Below are positions 34,906 to 44,003 of a stretch of 64,000 nucleotides of DNA, in pieces (position 1 is the stretch's first letter; each line of letters starts with the position of its first letter). The stretch is from Cohnella silvisoli (lineage in GTDB: Bacteria; Bacillota; Bacilli; Paenibacillales; Paenibacillaceae): the NCBI RefSeq assembly GCF_021190915.1, contig NZ_JAIOAP010000002.1, forward strand, positions 62,001 to 126,000, given 5' to 3'. The notes beneath the pieces are model-generated. The model had not been told where the DNA came from, searched no databases, and saw only the letters and a list, made by a program, of their open reading frames with translations. The position numbers and the translations under genes were made by a program.

Positions 34906-36495
34906 TCAGTCGAAGGATGAGATTATTTTCCTAATTAGACTATGAAATGCTTCATCCAAAGCCCTAAGCGTACATGGATCCGAGGGCAGTCCTTCGCCGC
35001 GCCATAAGGAGTTAAGCATTAGTTTTCCTGAGAAATCCGGAAGGTAAGCATCCGGATTGGTCGGAAATAAGGAGAGCCATTGCTTTCGTTCTGGAAACGA
35101 TTGATCCCGATTGGCAATCCAACCGGACCGAATGTTTCGTTGCCTTGCCGACTGCAGCAATTCCTCGCAAGCAACCTGTCTGCGCGAGGACCATTTTACC
35201 GGATAACAATCCGCGACGATTCCGATTCTATCAACGGATCTAATAATCCAATCCGTAAGCTCGGATTTCTCCCAGCCGCTTGACACGTCCAAGAGCACGA
35301 CAGGCACTCCTAGTCTTCGCAACCATTGAGCAAATGCGGCATCAGGCCCATTGCGAGCATACGCTTTCGGATTTAAGGGATAATAGGCCGCCTTGCCATC
35401 GCGCCAAGCCGGCACCGAGGCTTGCAGCCCGTCCGACTCTGCATATACAGCGCCTCTCGGCATCTTTCGGTCTCCATGAAGCAAAGCGTATAGTTCAGGC
35501 TCGCCGCCCGGACATTCGACCAGGGCATGCGAGATGCCCGAACGCGACAAAGACGAGGATAAGGCTAGGGAAGCGAATGTGGCGCCTGCGCCCGGATAAG
35601 CGGAAGCGATGGCGATTACGATAACCCCTTCTCTATTTGCGATTTGATGAACATGATTTGAATCATTCGATCGTTCGTTTCCGTGCTGCATGATCTTTAA
35701 TTCAGAGTAAAGTTCGTTCGCCGATTGCGGCCGGTTTTGCGGGTCGATTGCCAGAATACGTTCCAATAGCAATGCGAACTCGGTAGGAACATCGTCTTGA
35801 AGAGCTTTCCTATAGACACCGCGGTGCCTGATCGCGAATTGACCGCCCGACAGCAGATGATAGGCCAGCGCTCCTAAGCCGTATATATCCGTCCTGGTAT
35901 CAGACTGCTCCCCTCTTAGTTGTTCCGGAGCCGCGAAACCTGGCGTCCCAAGCTGCAGCGTATCTTTCTGACTCTCCTCCCTGTACCTCCTGGCAATTCC
36001 GAAATCGACTAGAATTGCATTATTGTGTCGATCCAATAACACGTTAGAGGGTTTCAGATCCCGAAAAACGATTGCAGGACTCTGCGCATGCAAGTAGATC
36101 AACACTTCGCACAATTGAATCAATATTTTTAACACCAAATTAAAAGGGAGATTTCGGCCATAACGATCAAACCTTTCGGTTAGCGTATCTCCCGCGATGT
36201 AATCCATGACTATACCGGCGACACCCGTTTCATTAGGTGGAAAATAATCTACGATATCAGGCAGATGGGGGTGATCCAACTCGCTCAACAGCTGCGCCTC
36301 CAGCAGGAAGGATCGCGCTTCATCAGGCAGCGGACACATCAGTTTAAGCGCCCTCGTTTTACCTCCAAGCCTTGTGTCTTCCGCTAAATAGACACGTCCC
36401 ATACCGCCTTTGCCGATAGGCATAACGATTCGATAACGATCTCCGTAAAGCTCCCCTGCTCTCAGTTCCAACCCTGCAAGCCGCTCGTTATTCAA
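34906..36495 (-). CDS. Ser/Thr protein kinase fused to a MinD-like P-loop domain
   Basis: A 529-residue protein. Residues 22-275 are a Hanks-type kinase: Gly-rich loop GKGGMGRVYLAED, the Lys in LKLMCP, catalytic FRDLKPSN and DFG in LVDFGIARR. A bacterial P-loop-like domain follows, with VIVIAIASAYPGAGATFASL at about 290-310 and Walker-B-like VVLLDVSSGWE near 400, as in CpaE/MinD proteins. The Walker A has no Lys, so nucleotide hydrolysis is doubtful. No membrane segment or PASTA repeat is seen. TTG at 36495 has CAGGAGA before it; upstream open frame overlaps the rnz terminator. Confidence 0.88.
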   Translation of the reverse strand: MNNERLAGLELRAGELYGDRYRIVMPIGKGGMGRVYLAEDTRLGGKTRALKLMCPLPDEARSFLLEAQLLSELDHPHLPDIVDYFPPNETGVAGIVMDYIAGDTLTERFDRYGRNLPFNLVLKILIQLCEVLIYLHAQSPAIVFRDLKPSNVLLDRHNNAILVDFGIARRYREESQKDTLQLGTPGFAAPEQLRGEQSDTRTDIYGLGALAYHLLSGGQFAIRHRGVYRKALQDDVPTEFALLLERILAIDPQNRPQSANELYSELKIMQHGNERSNDSNHVHQIANREGVIVIAIASAYPGAGATFASLALSSSLSRSGISHALVECPGGEPELYALLHGDRKMPRGAVYAESDGLQASVPAWRDGKAAYYPLNPKAYARNGPDAAFAQWLRRLGVPVVLLDVSSGWEKSELTDWIIRSVDRIGIVADCYPVKWSSRRQVACEELLQSARQRNIRSGWIANRDQSFPERKQWLSLFPTNPDAYLPDFSGKLMLNSLWRGEGLPSDPCTLRALDEAFHSLIRKIISSFD

Positions 36496-36532
36496 TGGAT
36501 TCTCCTGCCCTTCCGCGTATCTATTAGTGGTA

Positions 36533-36596
36533 CAAAAAAACCGCACCACGAAGCGAAGCCATATGGCTTTGCCCGGATGCGAGATGCTTTCCCGTT
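36533..36596 (-). terminator. Terminator of rnz
   Basis: On the minus strand, an imperfect hairpin with AAGCCatatGGCTT at its tip ends in GGTGCGGTTTTTTTG. Its 5' part (36573-36596) matches 24 bases of the terminator at 37611-37678 with one mismatch. Confidence 0.7.
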
Positions 36597-36615
36597 TTAT
36601 TTAATGTTTAACGAC

Positions 36616-37536
36616 TTACCGAGAAATCTTATAAGGTTTCAACTCCAAAGCAATATCCGAAGCTAAGAACACAGTTTTGGCTTCCTCTTCAAGGGCTTCT
36701 AAGTCCTCATCCTTGTAACGGGTGCTGAAGTGGGTGATTAGCAGCCGTTTAACCCCCGCGGCAGATGCGGTTTCCGCAGCTTGCACAGCTGTGGAATGAC
36801 CGTACTCGCCGGCCTTATCCGCCAAATGATGGCTGAACGTCGCCTCATGAAGCAGCAAGTCCGCGCCCTTTGCAAGCTCAACGGCGCTATTGCAAGGCTT
36901 CGTATCCCCCAATACGACAATGACACGACCCGGTATGGGACTGCTGACTACATCTAAAGAACGGATGATTCGTCCATCTTCCAGCGTAATGTCCTCTCCT
37001 GCTTTCAATTTGCCGTATAAGGGCCCGGATGGAACACCTATCTCGCCGAGCAGCTTTACATTTAGCGCACCGGTGCGAGGCCGTTCGGTTATCCGATATC
37101 CGAAACTAATGATTCGATGGTCGAGCTTGGCGGCTTCCACCGAGAAGGCGTCATCCTCGAATACGACCCCTTCTCCAACCTCATAAATTCGGAGCGCAAA
37201 ACCCAAATGCGTTTCAGTAATCCGCAATGTGGTCTCGATAAGTTCACGTAATCCCGGCGGACCATATAACGCGATCGGTTCGGTTCCGCCAAGCGATGAA
37301 CGGCTGCTTAACAATCCTGCAAGTCCAAATACATGATCCCCGTGCAAATGGGTGATGAACAGCTTCTCCAGCCGACTTAATCTAAAAGGCGTACGCAGCA
37401 ATTGGTGCTGGGTACCCTCGCCGCAATCGATCATCCAGAACGTTCCCCGGTTTTGCGGCATTTGAAGCGCGACCGAGGTGACGTTCCTGCCCAGTATCGG
37501 CCTGCCGGCGCTCGTGCCCAACACCCAAAGTTCCAC
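36616..37536 (-). CDS. rnz: Ribonuclease Z
   Basis: A 306-residue tRNA 3'-processing endonuclease of the metallo-beta-lactamase fold. The metal motif is ITHLHGDHVFG near residue 61; other ligands are in ATFSHHLAD and ITHFSTRY; the C-terminal PxKxR-like loop and the exosite region (near residue 155-180) are present. The N-terminus MELWVLGTSAGRPI is typical. It starts with GTG at 37536, with GGAGG before it. Confidence 0.95.
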   Translation of the reverse strand: MELWVLGTSAGRPILGRNVTSVALQMPQNRGTFWMIDCGEGTQHQLLRTPFRLSRLEKLFITHLHGDHVFGLAGLLSSRSSLGGTEPIALYGPPGLRELIETTLRITETHLGFALRIYEVGEGVVFEDDAFSVEAAKLDHRIISFGYRITERPRTGALNVKLLGEIGVPSGPLYGKLKAGEDITLEDGRIIRSLDVVSSPIPGRVIVVLGDTKPCNSAVELAKGADLLLHEATFSHHLADKAGEYGHSTAVQAAETASAAGVKRLLITHFSTRYKDEDLEALEEEAKTVFLASDIALELKPYKISR

Positions 37537-37610
37537 TGCCTACACCTCCTCTGGTAGCTTGTACCGCTTACAGTCTCTTTAATCCTGTCAAACAGATCGC
37601 ATACACAAAC

Positions 37611-37678
37611 AAAAACCGCATCTAAGGTCGGATCCTTGAAGGTCAAGGGTCCGACCGGATGCGGGATGCTTTCCCGTT
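37611..37678 (-). terminator. Terminator of the RlmM-like gene
   Basis: On the minus strand a three-tier hairpin (CCGCATC/GATGCGG, GGTCGGA/TCCGACC and an inner CTTGA/TCAAG) ends in GCGGTTTTTGTTTG. Confidence 0.8.
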
Positions 37679-37688
37679 ACGAACGCTC

Positions 37689-38711
37689 TTATTTGCGTTT
37701 CACCCACATTGTAACTTCTTCTCGGTTATGAAACAACTGTTTCACCTTGCGAATATCGAATTCATGCCCGTAATCCTCCATAAGATCCTGAATGCTTTGG
37801 AAAGGTTTACGGTACATAAGCTTTAACGTAATGATGCCCGAACCTCCGGCGGATAGGACCGGAGCCAACTCCGATACGATCCGACACGTATGATGAGGGT
37901 CCCAGCTCATATCGCATACCAATAGATCGAACGAACCGGGGGAAAAGGAGACATCCGCGGCATTTTTCCGCAAATGGCGTAATCTTGGATGAGTTTCCAA
38001 CGAAGGGTCCATTTCGGCTGGATCGACCGCGGTCACCTTTAAGCCTCTTTCCAGGAGAACGGACGTCCATCCACCGGGGGCGGCGCCTAAATCCAGAGCA
38101 TTCGAGAACCGATCGAGCGGCAAATTAAACGCCCTCTCCGCTTCCAACAGCTTAAAGGCCGCCCGTGAAATCAGCCCTTCGTCCTTGCGGAAACGAACGG
38201 CTCCGCCCGGCCAGTCGGATAAGTTGTCGCGGGGCAGGGAGCAGCCCATATATAGCGTTTTTTTCGTCGCGTAGATGGAAATAATCCAATCTGCTTCCCG
38301 GGCTACCGTTTCCCCGCCGAGCTCTTGAATAACCGGTACGATGACGTCCCTGCCCTCTGCAGACGTATACGGAAAAGGACTATTCTGCTCCTTGCGAACT
38401 TGAATGGCCACTTTGCGGCCTTTAACGCGATCCCCCAAAGTTAAAGCGTATTCCTTCAATACTTCCGCGGTTTTCACCGGACTGTTCATAACGTCTTTCT
38501 CTGCTTCAATTGGAAAAATATGCCGGAGAAAAATCGGTTCCTTGCGGCGCAGCTCCGTTAGAATCTGTTCAGCGTCGTTATCTCCGGTCGTAAACGCAAA
38601 GGTTTCTCCAGGCGCAAGTCCAGATACCTTAGTGCCTTTAATGCGCCTCCGCAGTTCTTCCATCGCATAAGGCGCGAATCCGGGATTCGCCGTTCCGACA
38701 AACGTAATCAT
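37689..38711 (-). CDS. RlmM-like 23S rRNA 2'-O-methyltransferase
   Basis: A 340-residue SAM-dependent methyltransferase with an RlmM/FtsJ-like Rossmann domain. SAM motif LDLGAAPGGWTSVLLERG is near residue 210; the likely catalytic tetrad K-D-K-E is in RFRKDEGL, VCDMSWDP, ITLKLMYRK and NREEVTMW. The N-terminal half, containing a THUMP-like region, is the RNA-binding part. The position methylated is not shown by sequence. ATG at 38711, 2 bases after the ABC gene stop, has GGGAAGG before it. Last gene of the repair operon. Confidence 0.85.
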   Translation of the reverse strand: MITFVGTANPGFAPYAMEELRRRIKGTKVSGLAPGETFAFTTGDNDAEQILTELRRKEPIFLRHIFPIEAEKDVMNSPVKTAEVLKEYALTLGDRVKGRKVAIQVRKEQNSPFPYTSAEGRDVIVPVIQELGGETVAREADWIISIYATKKTLYMGCSLPRDNLSDWPGGAVRFRKDEGLISRAAFKLLEAERAFNLPLDRFSNALDLGAAPGGWTSVLLERGLKVTAVDPAEMDPSLETHPRLRHLRKNAADVSFSPGSFDLLVCDMSWDPHHTCRIVSELAPVLSAGGSGIITLKLMYRKPFQSIQDLMEDYGHEFDIRKVKQLFHNREEVTMWVKRK

Positions 38712-38713
38712 CG

Positions 38714-39487
38714 TTAGTCCACCTTCCCAACCTGAATCCACGGCCGGTCATCGCGCCATTGAATGTCCAAAGGGAGATCGTAAGCCTCTTCGAGCCTCTC
38801 TGGCGTCAATACGTCTCGCTTCAGTCCGGATGCGACCAGCTTCCCTTGAGACATAAGCGCCACATGAGTGAATAAAGGAACGATCTCTTCGATATGATGC
38901 GTTACGTACAGCATGGACAGTTTTTGCGCAGACAACTCCGATAGAACTTGAAGAAACTTCTCCCGTTCGAATAAATCGAGCCCTGCGCAAGGCTCGTCCA
39001 AGATGAGAAGCTCCGGCGACGCCATCATCGTGCGCGCGAGCAGCGCTTTCTTGCGCTCTCCCTGCGATAGAGTGCCGAACGGCTGCTCCGCCAAAGCTCG
39101 TAAGCCTACCCGTTCCAATTCTATGTAAGCCCGTTCGCGAACCTCTTCTTCGATTTCTTCGTAAAACCGCAAAAAAGCGAAGGCGCCGCTTGCTACGATT
39201 TCCCATACCGGATCCCGAAGCGTCATTTTCTCGATTAACGATGGACTGATGTATCCGATTTTCCTGCGTACTTCCCTTACGTCCACTTGCCCGAACCGGT
39301 TTCCAAGCACGTCGATCGTACCGGATGTCGGAAATAAGTAACCTGTTACCATCTCTAGAATGGTGGATTTGCCGCAGCCGTTACGGCCAAGCAATGTCCA
39401 GTGCTCTCCCGGTTGTACCTTCAAATCGACGCCGCGAAGGATATCCCGTTCTCCCCTGCGAAAAGTCAAGCCTTGTAAATGGATCAT
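38714..39487 (-). CDS. ABC transporter ATP-binding protein
   Basis: A 257-residue ABC ATPase of the YlmA-like, transporter-less kind. Walker A is GRNGCGKST near residue 34, signature LSQGERKKA near residue 140 and Walker B LLILDEPCAGLD near residue 160. The short family name is not certain, and no permease is encoded beside it. Its ATG overlaps the thioredoxin stop (ATGA). In the operon it may serve a cytosolic role rather than transport. Confidence 0.9.
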   Translation of the reverse strand: MIHLQGLTFRRGERDILRGVDLKVQPGEHWTLLGRNGCGKSTILEMVTGYLFPTSGTIDVLGNRFGQVDVREVRRKIGYISPSLIEKMTLRDPVWEIVASGAFAFLRFYEEIEEEVRERAYIELERVGLRALAEQPFGTLSQGERKKALLARTMMASPELLILDEPCAGLDLFEREKFLQVLSELSAQKLSMLYVTHHIEEIVPLFTHVALMSQGKLVASGLKRDVLTPERLEEAYDLPLDIQWRDDRPWIQVGKVD

Positions 39488-39804
39488 TTCGTTTCCCTCT
39501 CGATTCTTAAACGTTCCACCAACTCCGTAACGGAGGGGAAACGGTAATGTTTGTTCCAGGTTCCGTCCTTGCGTTTAATGAGCAAGCAAGGCACGCTTTC
39601 GATTTGAAATTGCTGCGCCATATCCGGCATAATGTTCACGTTCGCCGATAGGATCGGAAGATCAGGCACAAGCTCCGTTGCTACTCTCAGCATTTTCCGC
39701 GCAGCGAGGCAAGTCCCGCATAATGGCGTATGGACGAAGATCGCGAAAGGCGCAGGCGTAAACGTCCATTCTCGTTTCCATTGCGCAGGCTCCAATTCAC
39801 GCAT
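39484..39804 (-). CDS. Thioredoxin-like protein
   Basis: A 106-residue thioredoxin-fold protein with the CGTC redox site in HTPLCGTCLAARKM, and the cis-Pro in IESVPCLLIKR. It lacks the WCGPC of classical thioredoxin. ATG at 39804 has CGGAGA before it and overlaps the receiver gene by 8 bases; the earlier start at 39861 would overlap by 65 bases. It ends in ATGA with the ABC gene. Confidence 0.87.
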   Translation of the reverse strand: MRELEPAQWKREWTFTPAPFAIFVHTPLCGTCLAARKMLRVATELVPDLPILSANVNIMPDMAQQFQIESVPCLLIKRKDGTWNKHYRFPSVTELVERLRIERETK

Positions 39805-40144
39805 TGCGGCTATCTCCGATTGCAGCGGCTTCAAGAATATGCGGCGGCATCGGGCCGTCATGAATGACCACGCCTTGCGGGTTAGCCGCTCGCAACGAAT
39901 GCACCATCTGCGCTCTCCCCATTAGACTGGAAGAGTGTACGAATATTTCTCGCGGGTATTTTCCTTTGGCAATGATTCCGTGCACAACCGAAAGACCGTT
40001 CGGTTCGCCTAAGCCAAGCTCGAAATCAAGCGAGAGGAAGTTTACTTCGCTCGCCTCAAGCAACAACAAACATTCCTCCGCCGATCTTGCAGCGACGAAC
40101 CCCCGCGGACAAGGCCGCACATCGTCCAAGTATACGTTTATCAT
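39797..40144 (-). CDS. Cyclic-phosphate-processing receiver domain protein
   Basis: A 115-residue stand-alone receiver of the cREC type, a subgroup predicted to act on cyclic phosphates rather than as a two-component output. MINVYLDDVRPCP gives the acidic pair, LSLDFELGLGE the central Asp, and IFVHSSSL the Ser position. It has no DNA-binding domain. Its ATG overlaps the nfo stop (ATGA) with GGGGGAGG before it. The family assignment is from memory and should be checked. Confidence 0.8.
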   Translation of the reverse strand: MINVYLDDVRPCPRGFVAARSAEECLLLLEASEVNFLSLDFELGLGEPNGLSVVHGIIAKGKYPREIFVHSSSLMGRAQMVHSLRAANPQGVVIHDGPMPPHILEAAAIGDSRNA

Positions 40145-40983
40145 TCAAGCGCCTCCCCCGACAATTGATGCACAAGCATAAGCTGATCCCGATGCGTCCC
40201 GTCTTCTCCGACCGGCGTTTCCAATATTAGCGGAATTCCTTGAAGCTCCGGAGTCGATAAAAGTTCATGAAAACCCTCTTTACCAATCCATCCTTCGGTT
40301 ATCCGAGCGTGCCGGTCTTTGCGAGCGCCTGACGGATAACGGGAATCGTTCAAATGGACGGCGCGAACGTTTGCCCAGAAGCCTAGGCGCCTGGCCCGCT
40401 CCGCGAACGTTAGCCACTCCCCTTGCCGCCACTCTCCGCTAGCGTACAGGTGACAAGTGTCTAAGCAAAATCCGACCTTATCCGGCTCTTGGACTAGCGA
40501 CCGGATTTGTATTAATTCCTCTGGCGTCGTCCCCATCGGACCGTGATCGCCCGCTTGATTCTCGAGCAGGATTTGCGCTTTACCATTCCAGAGAGAAGTA
40601 ACGCTATTGATCCATTGTATTACATTTCGATAGCCCTGTAACGGATCTTGTCCTTTGAACTTGCCGAAATGCACAACGACGCCAATGGATCCGCAAGCTT
40701 CGGCGATTTCCAAATCGTTAAGCGTGCATAACGCCATTCGTTGCGCCGTCTCGCCGACCGCCGCAGGATTTACCGGATAAGGTCCGTGAGCGATGGACTT
40801 GACGCCAATGTCTTTGCACCATGAGGCGCACTTCAATGCATCGTCTCTATTGAACGTTTTGGTCTCCAGCGTTCGGGGATTTTTCGGAAAATATTGAAAG
40901 GCACTGCCCCCGATTGCAACCGCGTATTCCGCCGCCTTGCGATATCCGTTTCTCGTGCTGACATGACTGCCGACCTCTCTCAT
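40141..40983 (-). CDS. nfo: Endonuclease IV (deoxyribonuclease IV)
   Basis: A 280-residue AP endonuclease with three zinc ions that cuts DNA at abasic sites. Zinc ligands lie in SIAHGPYPVN, VVVHFGKFKG, LLENQAGDHG, CLDTCHLYASG, VRAVHLNDSR and HARITEGWIG. It is immediately downstream of mutM (1 base between stop and start), forming a base-excision repair pair. The family is the TIM-barrel Nfo group. Confidence 0.95.
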   Translation of the reverse strand: MREVGSHVSTRNGYRKAAEYAVAIGGSAFQYFPKNPRTLETKTFNRDDALKCASWCKDIGVKSIAHGPYPVNPAAVGETAQRMALCTLNDLEIAEACGSIGVVVHFGKFKGQDPLQGYRNVIQWINSVTSLWNGKAQILLENQAGDHGPMGTTPEELIQIRSLVQEPDKVGFCLDTCHLYASGEWRQGEWLTFAERARRLGFWANVRAVHLNDSRYPSGARKDRHARITEGWIGKEGFHELLSTPELQGIPLILETPVGEDGTHRDQLMLVHQLSGEALE

Positions 40984-41802
40984 TTATGAACCCTTTTGAC
41001 AATCCGGGCAGTAGAACATTTTACGACCTGTCAGCGTCTCGAACTTAATTGGAGTACCGCATACGAAGCATGGCTCGTCTTTGCGATCGTATACCCGGCA
41101 TTGATCGTTGTAACCGCCGGTCAACGTATCGTCCGGAGTTAGCGGATGCTCCATGTAACCTCCCGCATCCTTCGCCTCCAGAAGCACCTTGCGGATCGAA
41201 TGATAAAGGCGTTCAGCCGCCGTCGGATCAAGATCGCTTACCGCTAGCGCGGGGTGAATCTTCGCATCGAAACAAATTTCATCGCTGTAGCAATTGCCGA
41301 TTCCCGCCAGAAAACGTTGATCCGTGAGCGTCGTCTTCAGTCTGCCTTTTTTCCCGGAAATCCGTTTCTGGAACGCCTCTACCGTTAGCCTCGAATCGAA
41401 TGGATCCGGCCCGAGCTCCTTCATCTGCTCAATGGCGGCTTTCGCCGTTATCCGGTGCAAATACCCGAGGCGCAATCCGCCGAAGTAAAGCGAGTTACCG
41501 TCGCCGAAAGTCAGGATCACTTGGAAATGGCTATCCTTCTTCGGCCCTTGTTCGCCGTAAGCAAGCCAGCCGCCGAGCATCAGATGCAGATGGAGCCGGT
41601 GCCCGTCATCCAGATGGAATAATAAATGTTTGCCGCGTCGTTCGACGAACAGGATGTTTCGGCCGATTAACGCGGATGTGAATACGTCCACGGGTTCGTT
41701 AATCGTAGCAGGGCGGTTGACGATTACCCCCGTAATTCTTTGACCGCATAGCAGCGGTGATAATTGTGTGCGGTAATGCTCCATTTCCGGTAATTCCGGC
41801 AT
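40984..41802 (-). CDS. mutM: Formamidopyrimidine-DNA glycosylase (Fpg/MutM)
   Basis: A 272-residue DNA glycosylase/AP lyase. N-terminal PELPEMEHYR is the catalytic Pro with the Glu after it; RFLAGIGNCYSDEI is the helix-two-turn-helix DNA-binding motif; the zinc finger is CFVCGTPIKF...CPDC at the C-terminus. It removes oxidised purines such as 8-oxoguanine. AGAAGGG precedes the ATG. First gene of the six-gene repair operon. Confidence 0.93.
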   Translation of the reverse strand: MPELPEMEHYRTQLSPLLCGQRITGVIVNRPATINEPVDVFTSALIGRNILFVERRGKHLLFHLDDGHRLHLHLMLGGWLAYGEQGPKKDSHFQVILTFGDGNSLYFGGLRLGYLHRITAKAAIEQMKELGPDPFDSRLTVEAFQKRISGKKGRLKTTLTDQRFLAGIGNCYSDEICFDAKIHPALAVSDLDPTAAERLYHSIRKVLLEAKDAGGYMEHPLTPDDTLTGGYNDQCRVYDRKDEPCFVCGTPIKFETLTGRKMFYCPDCQKGS

Positions 41803-41857
41803 TTATTGATCATCCCTTCTCCTCAGGTTTGCATCGCTGCTCTTGCTGAAAGCTCTT

Positions 41858-42694
41858 TTAACTTTTAAGTAAGGCCAGCAACTGTTCAGGACCTTCACAT
41901 ACGGCATCGGGGGTTACTCCCGCCGCCGTGCAATGATCTTGCCAATTGTCCCTCGTACACAGTCCCGTTAATACAAGAATAGACGGACAGCCCGCATTGC
42001 GCGCCGCAGCTAAATCCGTATAGGGATTGTCGCCGATTACCCAGGAATGGGCCACAGCAGTACCGGCTAACTTCAGTGAATAATCCATCAATATTTTGGA
42101 AGGTTTGCCGATGACAATCGGCTCCGTCCCGGATGCCGCTTGCAAAGCAGCCCCGATGCTTCCCGCACCCGGAAGAAATCCCCCGTCCACCGGGAGGAGC
42201 CGATCAGGATTCGTCTGAACGTAAACGGCGCCGTTCAAAAGATGCTTGACCGCAAGCGTTAACCGTTCATAAGTCAGCTTGCGATCAAGCCCTTGCACGA
42301 CAAGATCGGCAAACCGATCATTGCTCTCCTTTTCGTCGATCAAACGAATTCCGGCACCCCGAAGAGCTTCGTGCAGCCCATGCTCTCCGATAACGTAAGC
42401 TGCCGCGCCGGGATGCTGTTCCCGTACATAATAGGCTGCCGCCAAAGCGGATGTGACAATCGATTGTTCGGCGGCCTGAATCCCCATGGCCATTAGATGT
42501 CGTGAAACTTCCAATGCGGTTCTGGTCGAATTATTCGTAACAAACCAACAGGGTATTCCCTTGTCCTGAAGTTCGGTTATTAACTGATCCGCACCCGGAA
42601 TCCGTTCGTTGCCGCGATATAACGTACCGTCAAGGTCGAACAACAACGCCTCGGGAGCCGGATGTTGAGTAAGATTGTTTCGTATCAACTTCAA
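41858..42694 (-). CDS. HAD-IIA family phosphatase (NagD-like)
   Basis: A 278-residue phosphatase with motif I LLFDLDGTLYRG near residue 18, VTNNSTRTA as motif II, Lys in IGKPSKILM and motif IV WVIGDNPYTDLAAARNAG. The C2-type cap lies between motifs II and III. Substrates of this group are sugar or nucleotide phosphates. The start TTG at 42694 has AAAGGAT at 10 bases. It follows mrfB by 7 bases and may be in that operon. Confidence 0.88.
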   Translation of the reverse strand: MKLIRNNLTQHPAPEALLFDLDGTLYRGNERIPGADQLITELQDKGIPCWFVTNNSTRTALEVSRHLMAMGIQAAEQSIVTSALAAAYYVREQHPGAAAYVIGEHGLHEALRGAGIRLIDEKESNDRFADLVVQGLDRKLTYERLTLAVKHLLNGAVYVQTNPDRLLPVDGGFLPGAGSIGAALQAASGTEPIVIGKPSKILMDYSLKLAGTAVAHSWVIGDNPYTDLAAARNAGCPSILVLTGLCTRDNWQDHCTAAGVTPDAVCEGPEQLLALLKS

Positions 42695-42701
42695 TTCGTG
42701 C

Positions 42702-44003
42702 CTACATCCTTTCCCGCGAAACTTTATCGCGCAACCTCGTCACCCTGCGCAGCAAAGCTTCCTTCTCTTCGTTGCGGCTAGCGGAATCACGACTTAATCG
42801 TGCGCGCATATGTGCAAGTTCCAACGCCTTCTCCGCATAGGTTAATGCCGTTAACAATTGTTTATCGCGATGCTCGTAATAAATAGCTAGCTCGACATGG
42901 GCGTCCAGCTTAGGCAGCGCGGAATTTTCCGCTTTCTCCGCGGATTTCCTCCATAGAGGAAGTGCCCGTTCATGCTGACCCGCGCGCTTATATCTTGCGG
43001 CTAAAGCCAAGCTCCAACCGCTGCCGTCGCCTAATTCTTCCCGATCGCCGAGCAGGTCAAACAATCGTTCGGCGGATTCCGTGTTCCCGTGCTTCTCGAG
43101 CCAGCAAGCGGTGCGGAACAGTTCTTCGCCTTCGGGTCCCTCGTCTTCCGCATCTCTCGAGATCCCGCCCAAAAGCTTTCCGAAATGAACGGCCAATGAA
43201 GCTAAAGTGAGCACGTCTTTCTCGTTGTGGGCATAAACTCCGTGCAAATGAATCGGATTATGATCGCTTAGATATTGAAAATACAATGCCGGAGCCATCG
43301 ATCCAGGAACATCATGTTCTCGCTGGATGCCTAATCGCTCTTCCTCAACGATGCTGAGCCGGCATGACGGCAACGTATTGCGCCATAACGCGCGGGATGG
43401 ATGCAGAAAATCGAGATGTCCCGGCTCCGGTCCGCTTCTGCGCCAGCCGTTAAGGATGAATCGGTTAACGAGCACCGGCCAATCGAACGTACGACCATTA
43501 TAAGTGACCAGATGGCTTTTGTCCTTCATATGACCGAGTAAATAGGACAGCATCGCCTTCTCTTCGCCGGGATGACGAATGAGCGTCTGCTCCACGACAA
43601 AAGCTCGTTCGGTGTAATAGCCGAAGCCGACCATGAACGGAACGTTGCCCGTTCCAACCCCGAGCCCCGTCGTTTCCGTATCAAGGAACAGCAGCTTATT
43701 AGCATCTATCGGCTCGCTATTCTGGTTTTGCCGCATGGCTATAGGACTTAAATGGGAAGCTCCTTCACGAAGCTCTGCTAATTCGTAACGTCCGTGCCGG
43801 TAAGGAAAAGGATAAACGATACGTCTCAGCAGAAATTGACCATTCTCGTTGCTCTTGAGCTCGACACCGATATGACGGAAATCGGCATGCAACAAGTGCT
43901 CTTCCGATTTAGCCGAAACGGTCGTCTCCGCTTGTATGCTCTCCGCGGCAACCTCAGGCGATTGAGCGCGAAGTCTTTCCAACCTCTCCCTTAACCCGCT
44001 CAT
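42702..44003 (-). CDS. mrfB: MrfB exonuclease
   Basis: A 433-residue RNase H-fold DEDD exonuclease (YprB family), which in B. subtilis acts with MrfA in repair of mitomycin C damage. Catalytic LLFLDTETTGLG is at about residue 105, TYNGRTFDWP is the second motif, and HNEKDVLTLA the third. The last 140 residues form helical TPR-like repeats. ATG at 44003, overlapping the mrfA stop (ATGA), with GAGGGA before it, is preferred over the open frame upstream. Confidence 0.9.
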   Translation of the reverse strand: MSGLRERLERLRAQSPEVAAESIQAETTVSAKSEEHLLHADFRHIGVELKSNENGQFLLRRIVYPFPYRHGRYELAELREGASHLSPIAMRQNQNSEPIDANKLLFLDTETTGLGVGTGNVPFMVGFGYYTERAFVVEQTLIRHPGEEKAMLSYLLGHMKDKSHLVTYNGRTFDWPVLVNRFILNGWRRSGPEPGHLDFLHPSRALWRNTLPSCRLSIVEEERLGIQREHDVPGSMAPALYFQYLSDHNPIHLHGVYAHNEKDVLTLASLAVHFGKLLGGISRDAEDEGPEGEELFRTACWLEKHGNTESAERLFDLLGDREELGDGSGWSLALAARYKRAGQHERALPLWRKSAEKAENSALPKLDAHVELAIYYEHRDKQLLTALTYAEKALELAHMRARLSRDSASRNEEKEALLRRVTRLRDKVSRERM

